Position numbers and translations under genes: made by a program. A stretch of DNA of 64,000 nt from Pagrus major. Lineage: Eukaryota > Chordata > Actinopteri > Spariformes > Sparidae. Positions within the stretch are counted from its first letter, which is position 1. Each line of letters opens with the position of its first letter. Under the pieces are notes generated by a model. That model made no database searches. It was not told the DNA's origin and saw only the letters and a list, made by a program, of their open reading frames with translations. Below are positions 23,747-36,600 of the stretch, piece by piece. The stretch is from positions 25,037,197 to 25,101,196 of the forward strand of contig NC_133230.1 of the NCBI RefSeq assembly GCF_040436345.1. Direction: 5' to 3'.

Positions 23747-24696
23747 CTGTAGGGAGGAAGACAGATGGAGGAAATGATGCTGAGGATTGGAACACAAATT
23801 TATTGCTTTTTCTTTAACAATTCCACCATGTTTGCATGCTCGTAACATCTGTGTGTAGGAGGAACAGAGTAACTTAAGGTACAAGCTCAATCTTTTTTAA
23901 AGAACTTCCTCTTTCTAAGAATGCAAACTTTTCCTGTTGACAACAAGATCAAAAAGGAACTGAAACCTGGTGACACTTGCAGTGATGTTTATGGTCAACC
24001 AGCTGCATAGGATGCAACTACAAGTCTTTGAGCTCTTTGCACATTCAGAGAATAATTTGGTCATTACAAGTACTGCTAAAACGTGATCAAAAAAAGAAAC
24101 CATGTGTGGTTGTGATGTGATGAGAGGCAGTTTAACTCGACACAAATACCCCGTACCTTCAGTAACATCCAGGATATACAGGTAAATGGCGTGCTCATCT
24201 CCAGCAGCAGCGTCACCATCGGCAGGAAGTGGCCCAGCGTATCCCACACCACCGCCCCTGCATATCCTGACAGGGCGAAGAAATGGTGTGTCGCCAGTGG
24301 GAGGTCAAATGACCGAAACACCACACTGGAGGCGTGAAGCGCCACATTCTCAAACACAAAGAAACCTGTGGCTGTGAGGACATTGAACCAAGACCAGTCT
24401 TCTTGTCCCCTCACTCTGTCTCTGGCTAACGCAGAGTCCTCGGTCAGGGCCCGGAGGCCGGCTACGGTGCTCTGGACACCAAATGCTGCCCGGGTCGCTG
24501 CGAGGTTCCAGAAAACCTTCTCCTTAGCTAACAGGGAGTTGTAGGTGTGAGACAGAGCAACAGAGAAGAGGTGGGAGAGGAGGAATACTGCTGTATAGAA
24601 GGCAAAGCCCAGGCCGATAAGCTGGAGGCGGTAGTCCCATGAGAAGTATTCTGCACTGAGCTGGGGGAGAGGGCTGGCTTGCTGGTCAGGATCCAT
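23420..24696 (-). CDS. cln8: cln8, CLN8 ER transmembrane protein (TLC domain), two coding exons
   Basis: Cln8 is a multi-pass ER/ERGIC membrane protein that helps load lysosomal enzymes for ER export; human loss causes a neuronal ceroid lipofuscinosis. Two exons, 24157-24696 (180 codons) and 23420-23746 (109 codons including stop), join in phase 0 to give 288 residues; human CLN8 has 286. Near-identical family blocks include [64 protein letters not shown] and [20 protein letters not shown], spanning a TRAM-LAG-CLN8 domain from about residue 60 to 260. The start ATG has a near-perfect Kozak context (CACCATGG). The C-terminus is KPHAS and lacks the dilysine retrieval signal of human CLN8. Position between dlgap2 and arhgef10 matches human 8p23.3. 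Confidence 0.96.
23747..24156 (-). other. cln8 intron
   Basis: A 410-bp GT-AG intron in phase 0. It contains no recognisable feature. Confidence 0.85.
24157..24696 (-). CDS. cln8: cln8 first coding exon
   Basis: The exon starts [20 protein letters not shown] and includes the first membrane spans, [19 protein letters not shown] and the [13 protein letters not shown] block. It ends CTGAAG/GTACGG at 24155-24156. The exon is preceded by 70 nt of 5' UTR from an acceptor at 24767-24768. Confidence 0.95.
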
Positions 24697-24712
24697 GGTG
24701 CTGGAGGGAGGA

Positions 24713-24754
24713 TCAGCTGCAGATGGGACTGGGAGCAGGGGCTGGTAGATGCAT
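24713..24754 (-). promoter_or_regulatory. upstream ORF in cln8 5' UTR
   Basis: An ATG at 24752-24754 with A at -3 opens a 14-codon reading frame (MHLPAPAPSPICS) that stops at 24713-24715, 16 nt before the cln8 start codon. Exon 2 begins at 24766, so the uORF is in every transcript using that acceptor. It could reduce cln8 translation; that effect is inference. Confidence 0.6.
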
Positions 24755-25212
24755 GATGTATGGAAGCTGCTTAAGAAAAGACAGACAGCACCAACATTAC
24801 TATGGCTCTAACAAACGACAGGGATGCTAAGGCTGCATTAAGTTACACTTCAAACTCTGTAAGTACTCCATGTTAACTCAAAATAGACTTTTGTCAACAC
24901 ATGTAGCTGCTATGGACATTGAGTCTGGACTTCAAATAGGTATTTGTTAACTTTTTCAGTAGAAACTCGGTAAAAACAAGCAAAACATTTCGAGACCAAT
25001 AGAAAAGTAACGTTTTATCCATTTAAACTGAACTTCATGGTGAAGTCCTTGTCAATAAAACAGGTTGAGTCGGCGTCAAGTTTTAGCTCAAAGTTAGCAC
25101 CAAAACAAACAACGACGACAAAAGGTGGGGCCGGCTATCAAAACACTAACAAGTCTGACTAAAGCGGCGTTTTTACTCAGCACAGACTATCAAACATCCT
25201 CTTCATACATAC

Positions 25213-25402
25213 CGTACAGAAGTGTTTCCACTGGACACGGTGTGCCCGGTGCAGATAGAGCAGGCTACGACAGGAATATTCACATCATACGACTTCAATT
25301 TGGTCATATGACTTCCAAACAGGAAGTTACGCCCACTTTAAACTTTAGGACATCCCATTGGTCCACGATACTGTGAGCTGCAGTAGCGCCACTTCCTATT
25401 GG
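25213..25402 (-). promoter_or_regulatory. cln8 promoter and non-coding exon 1
   Basis: The donor GTACG/GTATGT at 25211-25212 suits a non-coding first exon starting at about 25,260-25,300. Upstream on the minus strand lie two CCAAT boxes (ATTGG on plus at 25357-25361 and 25398-25402), several GGAA/ETS-type cores, and a 10-bp palindrome GTCATATGAC at 25303-25312. There is no TATA box. The start site was not mapped. Confidence 0.55.
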
Positions 25403-28400
25403 TTACTTCCTACATGGTTTGTTTTTTTCGCATAAAGTGTGATTTTTATTGCATCGTAAAGCAATACATACATACATATAAAAGCATACACCATATACAA
25501 AACAAAGAACACATTTAAATTCAATCCAAATGCAAAACCTGGCCTGGTTAGTAGCATCATACATGTTAATGTAGCTGTTTTGCCTTAAGGGGGCATAAGG
25601 AAATATTTGGTTACAAGGTTTACATAGGCTATAGTAAATGTTGTATTCAGCTACCTATTTCAAAAATATATAGCTTCTATGATACAACGTTAAAAGAAAA
25701 ATGAAAATTAAGACACGTTTCGATTGATATGGAGGGAATGCTAATTTAAAAGTATCATCATTTGATTTTACTGTCACATTATGGTGACAATATTGTAAGA
25801 GCATTTTTACAGTTTGTGCAAAAACACAACCATTATGTGAGTTGTAGGAGACAGTGTAGCCTACTCTTGCATGCACTGGGCGGGAAGCAAGTTGCACCCT
25901 GGGAAGATAACCACAGACAACCACAAAGCTGTTTGACGAAACCCACAGAGACACAAGGACATGCAGACTCCACACACAAAGGAGGGAGGTCAGGTAGAAC
26001 TCAGGCTCTTCTTGCTGTGATGTGACAGGGTTTTAACTTGATGCACTGTCTTAGCTGCACAACCACTTCATACACCATCCTATAAAAGCAGGTATGCACC
26101 TCTGTCACAACATTTCACCTTGCACAACACCAATTACCGGAGTGTTGTTATGATTGCTGAATCTCTACCATATCAGAGTGAACACACCACTCACTGATGG
26201 GATGGTGACTTCCCCGCAAGTCAGAGCTGACGGAACCACTTGGAGGATCAGTAAAAAGTCCTAAAGACGTTGCAGAGAGATGCAGCTGCCATTGATGAAC
26301 TACTTTGAGATAAATCGTGTCATAAAAGTCACGGCGATACATCTGATTAAATATTTATTGAAATACTGTGAAATCCAACTGAAACCTCTTTTACTTGAAC
26401 AACCCATGAGTTCTTTTACTTTGTCCAGCAGGGGGTGATCTTGCCTTGTATATCTGAGATTTTATGAAAGAGGTGAGGTGGTTTAAGCTGAGTTCTGTAA
26501 AGTTTTTAATAGAAATGACCTCAGCCTAGTTAATGAAGGGCTGCTGACTGAAAGAATAACATATTAACTACAAGAACATTTCAACCAAGCAGGTGTTTAA
26601 TCAAAAGAAAAAGAATAAGTGGTAGGTAAGACTTTTTTCGACCTACTTTTAGAGGATTGGCATTTTCCTGACTCCTCTGAATTTTGTAGAGAGGGACAAA
26701 TTATACTGTATTTGCCTGACAAAGACCTCATAGGTTAAAATGTTGCATTGATAAAAACTTTGGGGAGCTTGCAAATGTCAGTGTGCAGTCAGCCTCTCAT
26801 TTTCCTACAAATTGCCCCTTTATCATTCTTATTAGTGCATGGTGTTTGATGACCTCATACAATTTTGAGCAGAGCTCTGCCCATCTAAAACCTATACAGA
26901 GGTCTAACCAGCCAGAGTAATTAAAAACAGGGTCATTAAGACAAGGGATTTAGAACTCACAACCTGCACACGTGAGTATTAAGTATCTACTAGTGGTTAT
27001 CATTCTTAAAAACAGGTATTTAATGACAATAAGAAAATGGCAATGCTGCCAATAAAATCAACAAGCTGCAGTGCATGAAACCTGCTGTTGTTTTGTCGTG
27101 GGCCTTGATGAGATTTACATTACAGTGCATGTATTCTTAACCTGTCTTTTGTCATCACAAATATCGCTCTCTAACACAAACATTTTGCCACTCAGGCCAT
27201 ATTTTCACTTCTTCTTCTGTAAGAATTCCTCTGAGACTGTAGTGCATCCTCCTCTTGATGAAACGTCTTTGAACAATATTGTTTTTAATCTGGAGGATCT
27301 AATCTGAACATGCATGACCGTAAGTGGCAATTAAAATATTATGTTTGGTTTTCAGGGGTCATTTAACCAAGAACAGTAAATGTTATATGCACCCTTTTCC
27401 TTGACAGATGATTCAGTGCTACCCTTGATCTTTATCTCAGTGCTATTTTGGTGAGCAGCCTGCATACTGATATAAAATGTACGAAATGTCAAGTTCACTT
27501 TGATAAATTCATTGCGATTTCCACCTGTGAGCTAAAACACTATCAGCAGGAATATTGTTTTTAGGACAAGCATTGGATGGCTGTATAATGTAGTTTGGCG
27601 TCTGAAATATGAAATAAAAATCTTTTCTTTTTACATCAATTCATATAATTTGACTAAAAATGACATGGTACTATAATGGCACAGTACTTAGAGTGCATTA
27701 CTAAGTTTATGGTTTGATTTGTCAGAGTAAACAAGCACCACACAGACAAACATTTCCAAACTTTTTCTCAAAAAATTTAATTGCAGAATTATTTACACTG
27801 GATGACCTCAGCAATGACCAAACTACTCAAAGAGGCAAAATCTTTCAATAGCTCGGCTAGGAAAGAAGGACGGAAAAAATGCATATATGTTTTTGCAAAC
27901 TACTCAAATGATACAAAAATAACTTAATGATATATACGGAAACTTGCACTGAAATAACACACATTAAGAAATGCATATGTGATCGACTTAAATAAATACA
28001 TAACATATCAGTGGGACAGTGTCATAACTTTAAACAAAATAAATAAATAAATAAGCCTACATTCAGAATCAGTATTTCGCATGCCATCATATCAGCTTAT
28101 AAAAGAACCATAACAAAGTAAAAATGGCAACAGAACATGAGCAAATGCAGAAAATAGTCATGTTTCAATGAAGCATATATTATATATTTATATATCTATA
28201 TATATTTCTTTACAAATAATGAATATTTGGCATTATATTCATCCTCACTATAGATATGATATACAAGAGATGAAAATAGTTTTAGCTAAACAACTACCTT
28301 TTTCATTTTATCTAGTAATTATAGAGTGGTTTTCACATTCCAAGTTCAAGGAAGTGTTGTATCAGTCCATCTCATAGTGATTCTGACGCTCTTTCCACGG

Positions 28401-31400
28401 CATGGTTACGAAAAAAAGCCCCCTTTGAAATATTTCACATCGTGGGTTTCTAGAGTTAAAAGCAGTTAGACAGTCGTACCAGGTGTGAGGCCACAGATGT
28501 GGAGACGTGAGCTGAAATGATAGAATGTGCGACTGGGAAAAGGTTTGCGATGGTAAGAATGGTTTGCTCACATGAAGTGGATGAAGGACATGTGGCTGTG
28601 TGGAGTAATGATTTTACAGTATGCTGGATAAGTCAAAAAAGATGGCACTTGGAGTTAATTGCTGCCCTCACGACATTTAATGTGATACCAGTGCAATTTT
28701 CTGCCCTCGGGGTTTGCACAAGGTTTTGGTGAGTGGCTAGCTGTTAAAATATTTTTCTGTACTGAATAATCACCACAGCAAGGGATCATTTAATGCTCAC
28801 AGGATCACATGCACACAACACAAGTCAACCAAAGCAATCCAACATAAAGCTACCACTGAAAGAGGTTTTAACAAGGAAATACAAGATCGCTCTCCTCACA
28901 ACACTTAAGAGTGTGTTAAACAAAAAAAAGGAGTGAAAAGGGTCTTAAAAAGACATCCTTTAATGGCTGGACAATGATTTTCACTGGGAGACAAACTTGA
29001 CCCAGCCATTACAGCAGAAAGATTTTGTTCATAGTTTAGAAAATGGCTCTGAGTGTCTCTTGGGAGTATCAAGATAATTTATTTTTTTCCAAAAGTGTAT
29101 GAATTCTGCAAGCCCAGTTATCACCTCTAAATGTAGCTATTCATTTACTAAATTCTGCATCTCTATTGCACACATCTTTCCCACTCCCTCGTGACTTCTG
29201 AGATTGATTCCGCTTTCCTATTTGAAATGGTTCGTTCAAGCTTTAACCAAAAAAATCTCATTGCAATTATGTGAAGGCCTCTTGGAGGAACAAGAGATAT
29301 TCTTCAAACTGAATCAAGGTGGTGGATTCACTTTCAATTTAATTTGCATAAGGGAGAAACTCTTCTGTTGTTTCCAGTGACGGCCTTCTTTGAAACTCAA
29401 GCACAGACTGTTAGAAATACGTGCATTTCTGATGCTTAAGTTCTACAGTACAGGCCACTATTCAGCAATACATTTATCAACACTGGCTTTGAAGGGCCTT
29501 GGAGGCTGTTTGCTTGATCTCACCAAGGACCCGAAATCTTACATAAGCTGCTTTGCTTAGTCAAAGGCAGCCTGAAAAATACCCAGCGCAGCGCCTCGCG
29601 ATACTCACAGAACAGCCTTCCAGCTACACAACAGCATACAACACCAGCAGTTTGGGGCTCAGTGCGGAGCTCTCGTCTCCTCTAAGCCAGCATATGTCAG
29701 GGCGAGTCTGTCTCTCTCTCGTCTGCCTGCCACTGTGGCAACAGCAGGGGAACGTCTCTGCTCTGCCAACTGCCTGGCATCACACAAGCAGACGCTTTCC
29801 AGAAACCCACTGTCATACTCTTAAAGGTCCCTGCCTCTGCAATGAAAAAACAGCAGAATTATAGATGGCTGTGTTTTAAAAAAAAGAACATGTCATCTAA
29901 CTCTCACCCAAGGGCTATTGAAAGCCCAGCCTGTAACTGAAGTATCACACTGCAAATTTGAAATACAGACTTTGGTTATTTGGTGATTTGTTGGACTGAG
30001 TTTACTTCTTAGCGCTGTGAAAATCTTGTCTGAGCTCTGCTACAAAAAAGAATGACAACTAAACTATGTCTCGTGTATTTTGTGTTTTATATCTTTCTAT
30101 ACTTGGAGTCATGGCGTGTTAATAACCTAAACTTAACAAAGATGCAAATGGGTAAACATTTTTGATTGTATTGTAAATTATATGCTATACTATCTCAAAT
30201 ATGTTTCAACAGAGTGCGTGTGTGTGCGTGTGGGAGTGTGTGTGTGAGAGAGAGAGACGCAGGTCAGGCCACAGTTGGGTAGTAAGAGGGAAATAAAGCC
30301 ACACTGACCGCAGATTCAACCTCTCTTCTCTGAGTATGTCAGCATGCCGCTACAAAAACACGGTCGACGCACACATATCAACAAACACACATACACATAC
30401 AAACTATTCAAATACAGAGAAATGTACATGAGTGCTATATGCTAAATCTCCCTGATCCTACCCATAATGAACACTGGCACATTTCTAAGTCATAAAAATA
30501 GATTTTTTTAAGTGATGTATCGATCAGCTGACAGCGCATTGCATTGATTGCTGGTCTAGTACTGTATTTATCAAATAAAAAACAGCACCATTTAGTTGGT
30601 TGATTATCCAAAGTTTTTACCAATAGGCTTCAGGCTTTGGGTCAGTGATTTGATTATTACATTGGCAATTAAATGAGGATGATGTTCATGTTACTGGCAC
30701 CGAAGTTTGATTATATAGAGCAGCAGAATTTTAGCTTTTCTCCGAGATGAGTTCACCTTTATAGGGAATTTACTTTAACTTAAAAGGAGCAATGTAAGAA
30801 TTAGTCACCTGTCGAATTCATACTCAAACAGGGCCCAGGATATCACCAGAGTAACTGCTGACCGCTGCTAACTGTAGCAGCCATTAGCCAGTTAGCTTGA
30901 TTAGCCGTGCATCTAGTGGTTAGACATGGAGCTCAGAGATGAAGGGAATGTTGGTGTACACACCAGCACAACAGGAATGTTGTGGTATTTCAGTAGATAT
31001 CTCTGCAGCACAATAGTGATCTGAGACATAATGTCAACATTGTTACTTCTTTACACTCTGCTGATAAAATTCTTACATATTGAACCTTCAAACAAGGTTC
31101 CATATTTCGTTTTTCACTTTCACGTCACACAGGGTAGCGAAGTACCATGATTTGGTTGCACCAGCTCTTTGTAAATCCCTTAGGCCAGCTATTAAGTTTG
31201 TGTGTAGGCTAGCCTAAAGTTCTTCCTGAATTCTTAGGGTAATAGCTTGTTTCAAAATACAGTTTAACTAGTAATATCTTGGCTAGTAAGCATTTATTAG
31301 TAATAGCCTTATGTGTTTCTGAGTCATATTCATATAGCGTAGTCTAGAAAGAGTTGAAAATATCTGATTATGCTAAACCTAATTTAGCGTACACATGTAG

Positions 31401-33399
31401 TAATTTAGCCTGCACGTCATTAGCATAGCCTAGCCCACAGCTGTGCAGCCTACTTTGTGGTGTGTTGTGTTTTTTTTTCCTAATATACAACTTAAAGTCT
31501 TTACAGGTTAGCCTACATCATTACTAAAATACATTTTAATCAGTTGTCAGGTATATCATATATTAGCAAGCTAATGTTTGCTCTATCACTTGGCTCAGCC
31601 AGCTAGGTAAAAGTAAGTGTACATCATTTTTAACAACTAATCTAATGAATTTGTTTGTGTGGTCAACCTATTTTACTTTGTTGGTGTGGAAATCTCCACT
31701 TATCATAAAACACTTAAGTTATAAGTAGCCTAAAAGCTAAATTTGAAGTTATGAAGAGCTGGTGCAATTGGCACATCTCAACACTGTCATGGGAATCAAA
31801 GGCGAATGATAAAATCGAGCTACACGAACTACATCATGTTGTGACAAAATATCACAAACTGGTCCTCATAGCCACAGACAGTTAAAACCCACTTCCTCGT
31901 GTATTTCCTTTCAACTGGAGACTTGCAAAGTTTTAGTTACTTGGTGCTTGCATCCCCCTGGAATGTCTTTGACCCAATTTCTATTTCATTACTTCCTAGC
32001 CTTTCCTTGAGGGAGTGAATGCAGTTATGATACTGCTTCAGGAGACTTTCAGCAACACAGAACTTTTCAAGAAATATGAAGATAACTACTTCTTGGATTA
32101 AAGAAACTAGCATGCAGATATTTTGTTTTTGTTTTGGCAGTTTTTCTATCACTCCTCATTAACTACAGCTGAGGGCGCTACTTGAAAGGGCCTGAGAGAA
32201 GTATCAGATGAAAATGCAGCAGAATGATTTTGTATGTGTGATCAAGCCGGCGTATGTCTGCAACAAATTTGCCGAAAGCAATAGAGAGGGCAGGCAAGCA
32301 GTGGACATGAAAGGAAAATAAATATACACGATGAATATTCTTCCCGCTCACAATTCAAAAATACAACAGTACTATTGTGAACTTGGGTATGTACATTTCC
32401 CTTGGAAATAGAGAGAATTGTAATAAGTGCATAAGTGCATTTGTCTACACATTTTGATCTAAGGAGTTACACAAACCTTCATAGTTTTTTTTTCTACTGC
32501 ATTGACATAATGGAAATGATGGCACAAGACTTGCATGTTTTCTGCTTCAAGTAAATGTCAATATTTGAAAGTTGGCAACAGGAACATGAGATATATAGGA
32601 AAGATGTTTGAAATGTGCATGTAAATGAGCTGACAGATGTCATTCTTCCACCAATCCAGACCAAGAAAAATGTTTGACTACAACCAGATTGGGTAGAAAG
32701 CTGCATTTTTTTCAACACTGACCAGTCCAGAGCTTATAAGGGCTGCCTGAATAACCTTGGATGGATGATCAGTGCCACATGCACATAGTTGAGGTATTTC
32801 AAGCATTGGCACTTTTCAAAGTTTTGAACTTACAACAATTTTGTGATACTTAGCTTGTAATTAACATTTACCCCAAAAAAGACCAGACAAACAAAAAGTA
32901 TAATCATAATGTAACCTTAAATTATTGAAAAATACTGAAGGGTTACTAACTTTGACCATTTTTGAACAACTTGAAATAAATATAATTTCTCTCATTTACT
33001 CCTTTAGCTCAAAGGCCTGGTTGCTGGTAGGTTTTCAAAGCTGCACTTTTTAAATGGCACTTTGCAAATGCTGAAAAACTACAGACGTACCCATCCAGGA
33101 AGTTGGATGAGGGAGCTCGTAGGCTGGCTATCATGATCACCAGCAAACCAAGGAGAAACCAGACCGACCCATGTCATACATACATTTCTGCTAACACTTA
33201 TTCTGGCAATGGGAGAAGAGGCTTGGCACATCCTACAGACCAATGGTGTTGGCGATGGGCACTGAGGATGGCTATCGAGATCAGACAACAGATGGATAAA
33301 GGAAGAGTAGAGAGAGTAGCAGTCTAGAAAAAAGGCTAGTTTTTAAAGTTGTTTGAACGTGGGAGCAGGGAGACGTTTCAGCCCCCGGACCCTATCTTC
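25403..33399. other. intergenic stretch and probable dlgap2 3' UTR
   Basis: There is no recognisable coding exon on either strand. The right part (from 33399 leftward for an unknown length) should be the dlgap2 3' UTR, since that gene ends at 33400. The stretch at 33,080-33,320 is GC-richer with open frames on both strands but no family resemblance, and fits 3' UTR. A MITE lies at 30780-31090 and a GT/GA-rich simple repeat at about 30214-30256. Confidence 0.45.
30780..31090. mobile_element. TTAA-type MITE, family C, degenerate copy
   Basis: The left end TTAA-AAGGAGCAATGTAAGAA and the right end TTCTTACATATTGAACC-TTCA are inverted relatives of the copy at 61485-61855. The interior shares GTCACCTGTCGAA, CATCTAGTGGTTAGAC and TCAGTAGATATCTCTGCA with that copy. 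One flanking TTAA has mutated to TTCA. Confidence 0.7.
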
Positions 33400-33606
33400 T
33401 CAAAGTCTAGTCTGAGCCTCGGGAATATAGATCTCAATGCTGTCTGCTCGCTCCGAGGCTGAGTTCTGCCGGAACGAGGCGGCCCGCTTGGCGGCCATGA
33501 GCCGCCTACGGGCCTCCTGCCGGTGCCTGTCTGGGAGGTCCAGGGATTTCTCCCTCGTTATCATACTCTTCTGTCGAACAGTCTTCTTTGGTACGGGAGC
33601 TGGTGG
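33400..33606 (-). CDS. dlgap2: dlgap2 last coding exon, PDZ ligand
   Basis: The acceptor is CCTAAAG. The exon encodes PPAPVPKKTVRQKS, EKSLDLPDRHRQEARRRLMA, AKRAASFRQNSASERADSIE and IYIPEAQTRL with stop TGA at 33400-33402. The last four residues QTRL form a class I PDZ ligand that in this family binds Shank. Confidence 0.96.
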   Translation of the reverse strand, partial: PPAPVPKKTVRQKSMITREKSLDLPDRHRQEARRRLMAAKRAASFRQNSASERADSIEIYIPEAQTRL

Positions 33607-36600
33607 CTTTAGGAAGAAGAGAGAATAATTAAGGGGTGTTTGTACACATTTGATCAGTTGGTTGGTTTTGGTTTTATCAAAATCCAAAAGTAAATAAAAA
33701 TGCAGTTATTTCTGATGCCTGTCTGGGATCAGTACCAAGATAATCCATTACCTTCTTCTCTGGGCTGTCTACAGGCCTCCAGTTGTTGTTCTTGATCTGC
33801 TGCAGCTGGTCAAACTTCATGGTGACGTCTTCAATGGAGAGCTGCAGCAGGTCCCAGAACCCAGCCAGGTCCTGAGAGGTGGGCCGTGGCATGGCACTGG
33901 GATCCTACGAGGGGCGCGGGTAAGAGGAGTTACAGCAAAGTTAATGTTAATGTCTGTGGTATGCCAGATAATAAATACTGTTATAGGTTAGTAGGATCCA
34001 CTAGATGTCCTTATGAGACTCAAAGCACGAACACCAGTTTCATTTTTGGTTGAAAGGAGGGATAACAACTTGTGATGAGACCAATTCTGTCTTATTTCCA
34101 TGAATGAGCTCAGAAATATTTTTTGTCGGTTCGGTTCTCTTTCATCACTCAATTCCTAACATGAAAGAAACATCAGATTGAGCAGCGCCTCATTGTCTCC
34201 GCAACTGGCCTGCAGTGGCTACAGGTTAATGAGTCATGAGATTCTGTGCAAATACTTTATGTTAATAATTGAGTTTTGGAGGTTACGCCAAATGTAAAGA
34301 CCCAAATCTTTCTGTCAGTTCTGTGTGCAGCGGCAACATGACAAAATCATGTTGATTTGTGGTAATGATCTTGAACTAAATATGTCATTATTATTCAATC
34401 TTTGTTGTTTACAGATTTTATCTGTTAGGCTGCTATCTCTGACTGATCTGTGGTATAATGCTGGTGTTAAAGACAGCAATGACACAACAATGGTCTCATC
34501 AGACAAGGAGCTCCTCACACACTGCACTTACAACTTAGAATTTATTAAGGAGCTTTTTATACAATATGGTGCAAACAATATCAAGGTTATGGGTTTGCTT
34601 TCTGTATGGACTATGGTATAAATTTAAAAAGGCGATGCTGAATACAAGAATGAGTAAAAGAAAATTCACAACAATTAAAAAAGAGGTTCTAAGGAAACTG
34701 TTAATTATAGAGCAGTTCATGTGTTCCAGATAAATATTTTAAGAACCTTTCAGACTGGTCTCATCGGGGTGAAAATGTGTTAAATGCTCCTTAGCAACAA
34801 CTGCTTCAATATTATACACATTTAGGGCTTGCAGAACTTTGCGATTACATTTATGGATCCAGCTATGGCCCATGTTGTTTACGAACAGCATGGATGCTGT
34901 GGGTGTTGGTGAGTAAATTGGGTGTACGTTATATATTCTTTGTAGAGTTTAAGTCATCCTACTTTTTCAGATTGTTCCTTTAATTTCTTCCAGTTTGTCT
35001 CAAGCCAGTTCTTTGCAGAGTTTAAACCTGCAGTGCTGAACTTTTATCTCCCCCCTCTGGCACTGAGAGTAATTACACAAACGCTGTCAATGAGCTTATG
35101 ACTCCACAAACTCTGGCAAGCTCCTAGTCGCTCAGTTCCTCCTCCCAGCACAACGAAGTCACCACAGAATCGAGATTAAAGAAACAACTCTCTGTATACT
35201 GCCAAAAAGGGAGATTTATCTGGTGGTGATAGGCTTTATCAGCATTGTGTGAACTAGTGTGGCAAAGGGTTTGAGTGTCACAGATCTTAATTTCTGCACT
35301 GCAGGTTTAAGTCAACCTACTGTTTCAGATTAGTCTTCATTGTCTTCCAGTCTGTCACACCACCAGAATAAGCAACCTAAACCGTATCAGATCCCTGATT
35401 TGAGAAGAAATACGTCAACAACACGTCTGTGATGGGAAGTGTCAATTCAAAAACCCCAGAGACGGCAGAGGGGCATTATGTCCTGCCACACTGCGCTCTT
35501 TTAACCAAGAAATATGGCAAAGAGATGCTTCATTTTGACGTTAAACATTCATAATCCTACAAAAGCAAAATGTTACAGCATCACTAAAAAACAAGCTCAA
35601 AATGCGAATGAAAAGCAGACTATTTAGTCTTCAGATCGTCAGATGGCTTTAGCCAAACTTGCATCAGTATATGAAACTGTGTGAGTGATACAGAGAATAA
35701 AGTTACCGTAACTTTATTTTACTTTATGGCTAAAATCTCATCTGGCATGACTCAAATCCTCTAAATTTGCATAATATTCCAATGGGGTGTCTAAGTTTTG
35801 CTTTGATATTTGTATAGTATTATGGGATTAGTATAATTCTCTTTTGTACAGCAAAAGAATCTTCCTAAATTACTCACTTCAAATATCACAAGAACCAATC
35901 ATGTAAGGTAAGCGAGGAACAGACCACATGTCTGTTATCTGTAATTACCGAGGGAGTGCCTCAGCATTCCATCAGCTTTATTCTGACCCCTGAACTTGTG
36001 ATGTTCTGCAAACTGTCTCAGAAGTCTTAAGGCTTCAAATATCCAGAGCTGGCAGATTTAGGAGGAGTCAGTGAGTTTTAAGCTTTGGCTGTGTCAGTGT
36101 GTGCTTTTAATCCTGGAGCTCCTCCCAGAGAAGAGCTCCATGCACGTTGTTTGCCTCTCTTTTAGAGCAATTTTAAGTCAAGCTCTATGATGGTTGATCC
36201 GTGAAGTAGAGAGAAACAGGCTGATTAGACAATTAGACATCATTTAACCTTCTAATGTGTGCATTTATTCACCAAATGAAGCTGTAAGAGGTGAAAATTG
36301 TTCCACATGCAAAGAAAGGCTTCATCTTTTTGTGATGAAAAAGTTGTTAAATGTACAATATATAACTTTGTCTGCAAGGGGGCTCTCTATCTCTGGCAAG
36401 AGCTGCTGCTCAGCTGATTTAGAGCCAGCTAAAGAGTCTGGATTAGAGCCGGACCTTCTGGAGAATAAACACCTGGAATCACTTTGAATTCTGCTCCGAT
36501 CCGAAACCGTTTACCGACAGGAGGAGAGCTCAGAGGTTACTTTAAAACTTTTCGGATTAAAAAGTGGATTAATCTTCACGCCTGTTTATCAACCTGACTG

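Noticed and set aside
33079..33327. Open frames on both strands in a GC-richer block left of the dlgap2 stop
   Set aside because: It probably belongs to the dlgap2 3' UTR. Neither frame resembles a known protein or has splice support.
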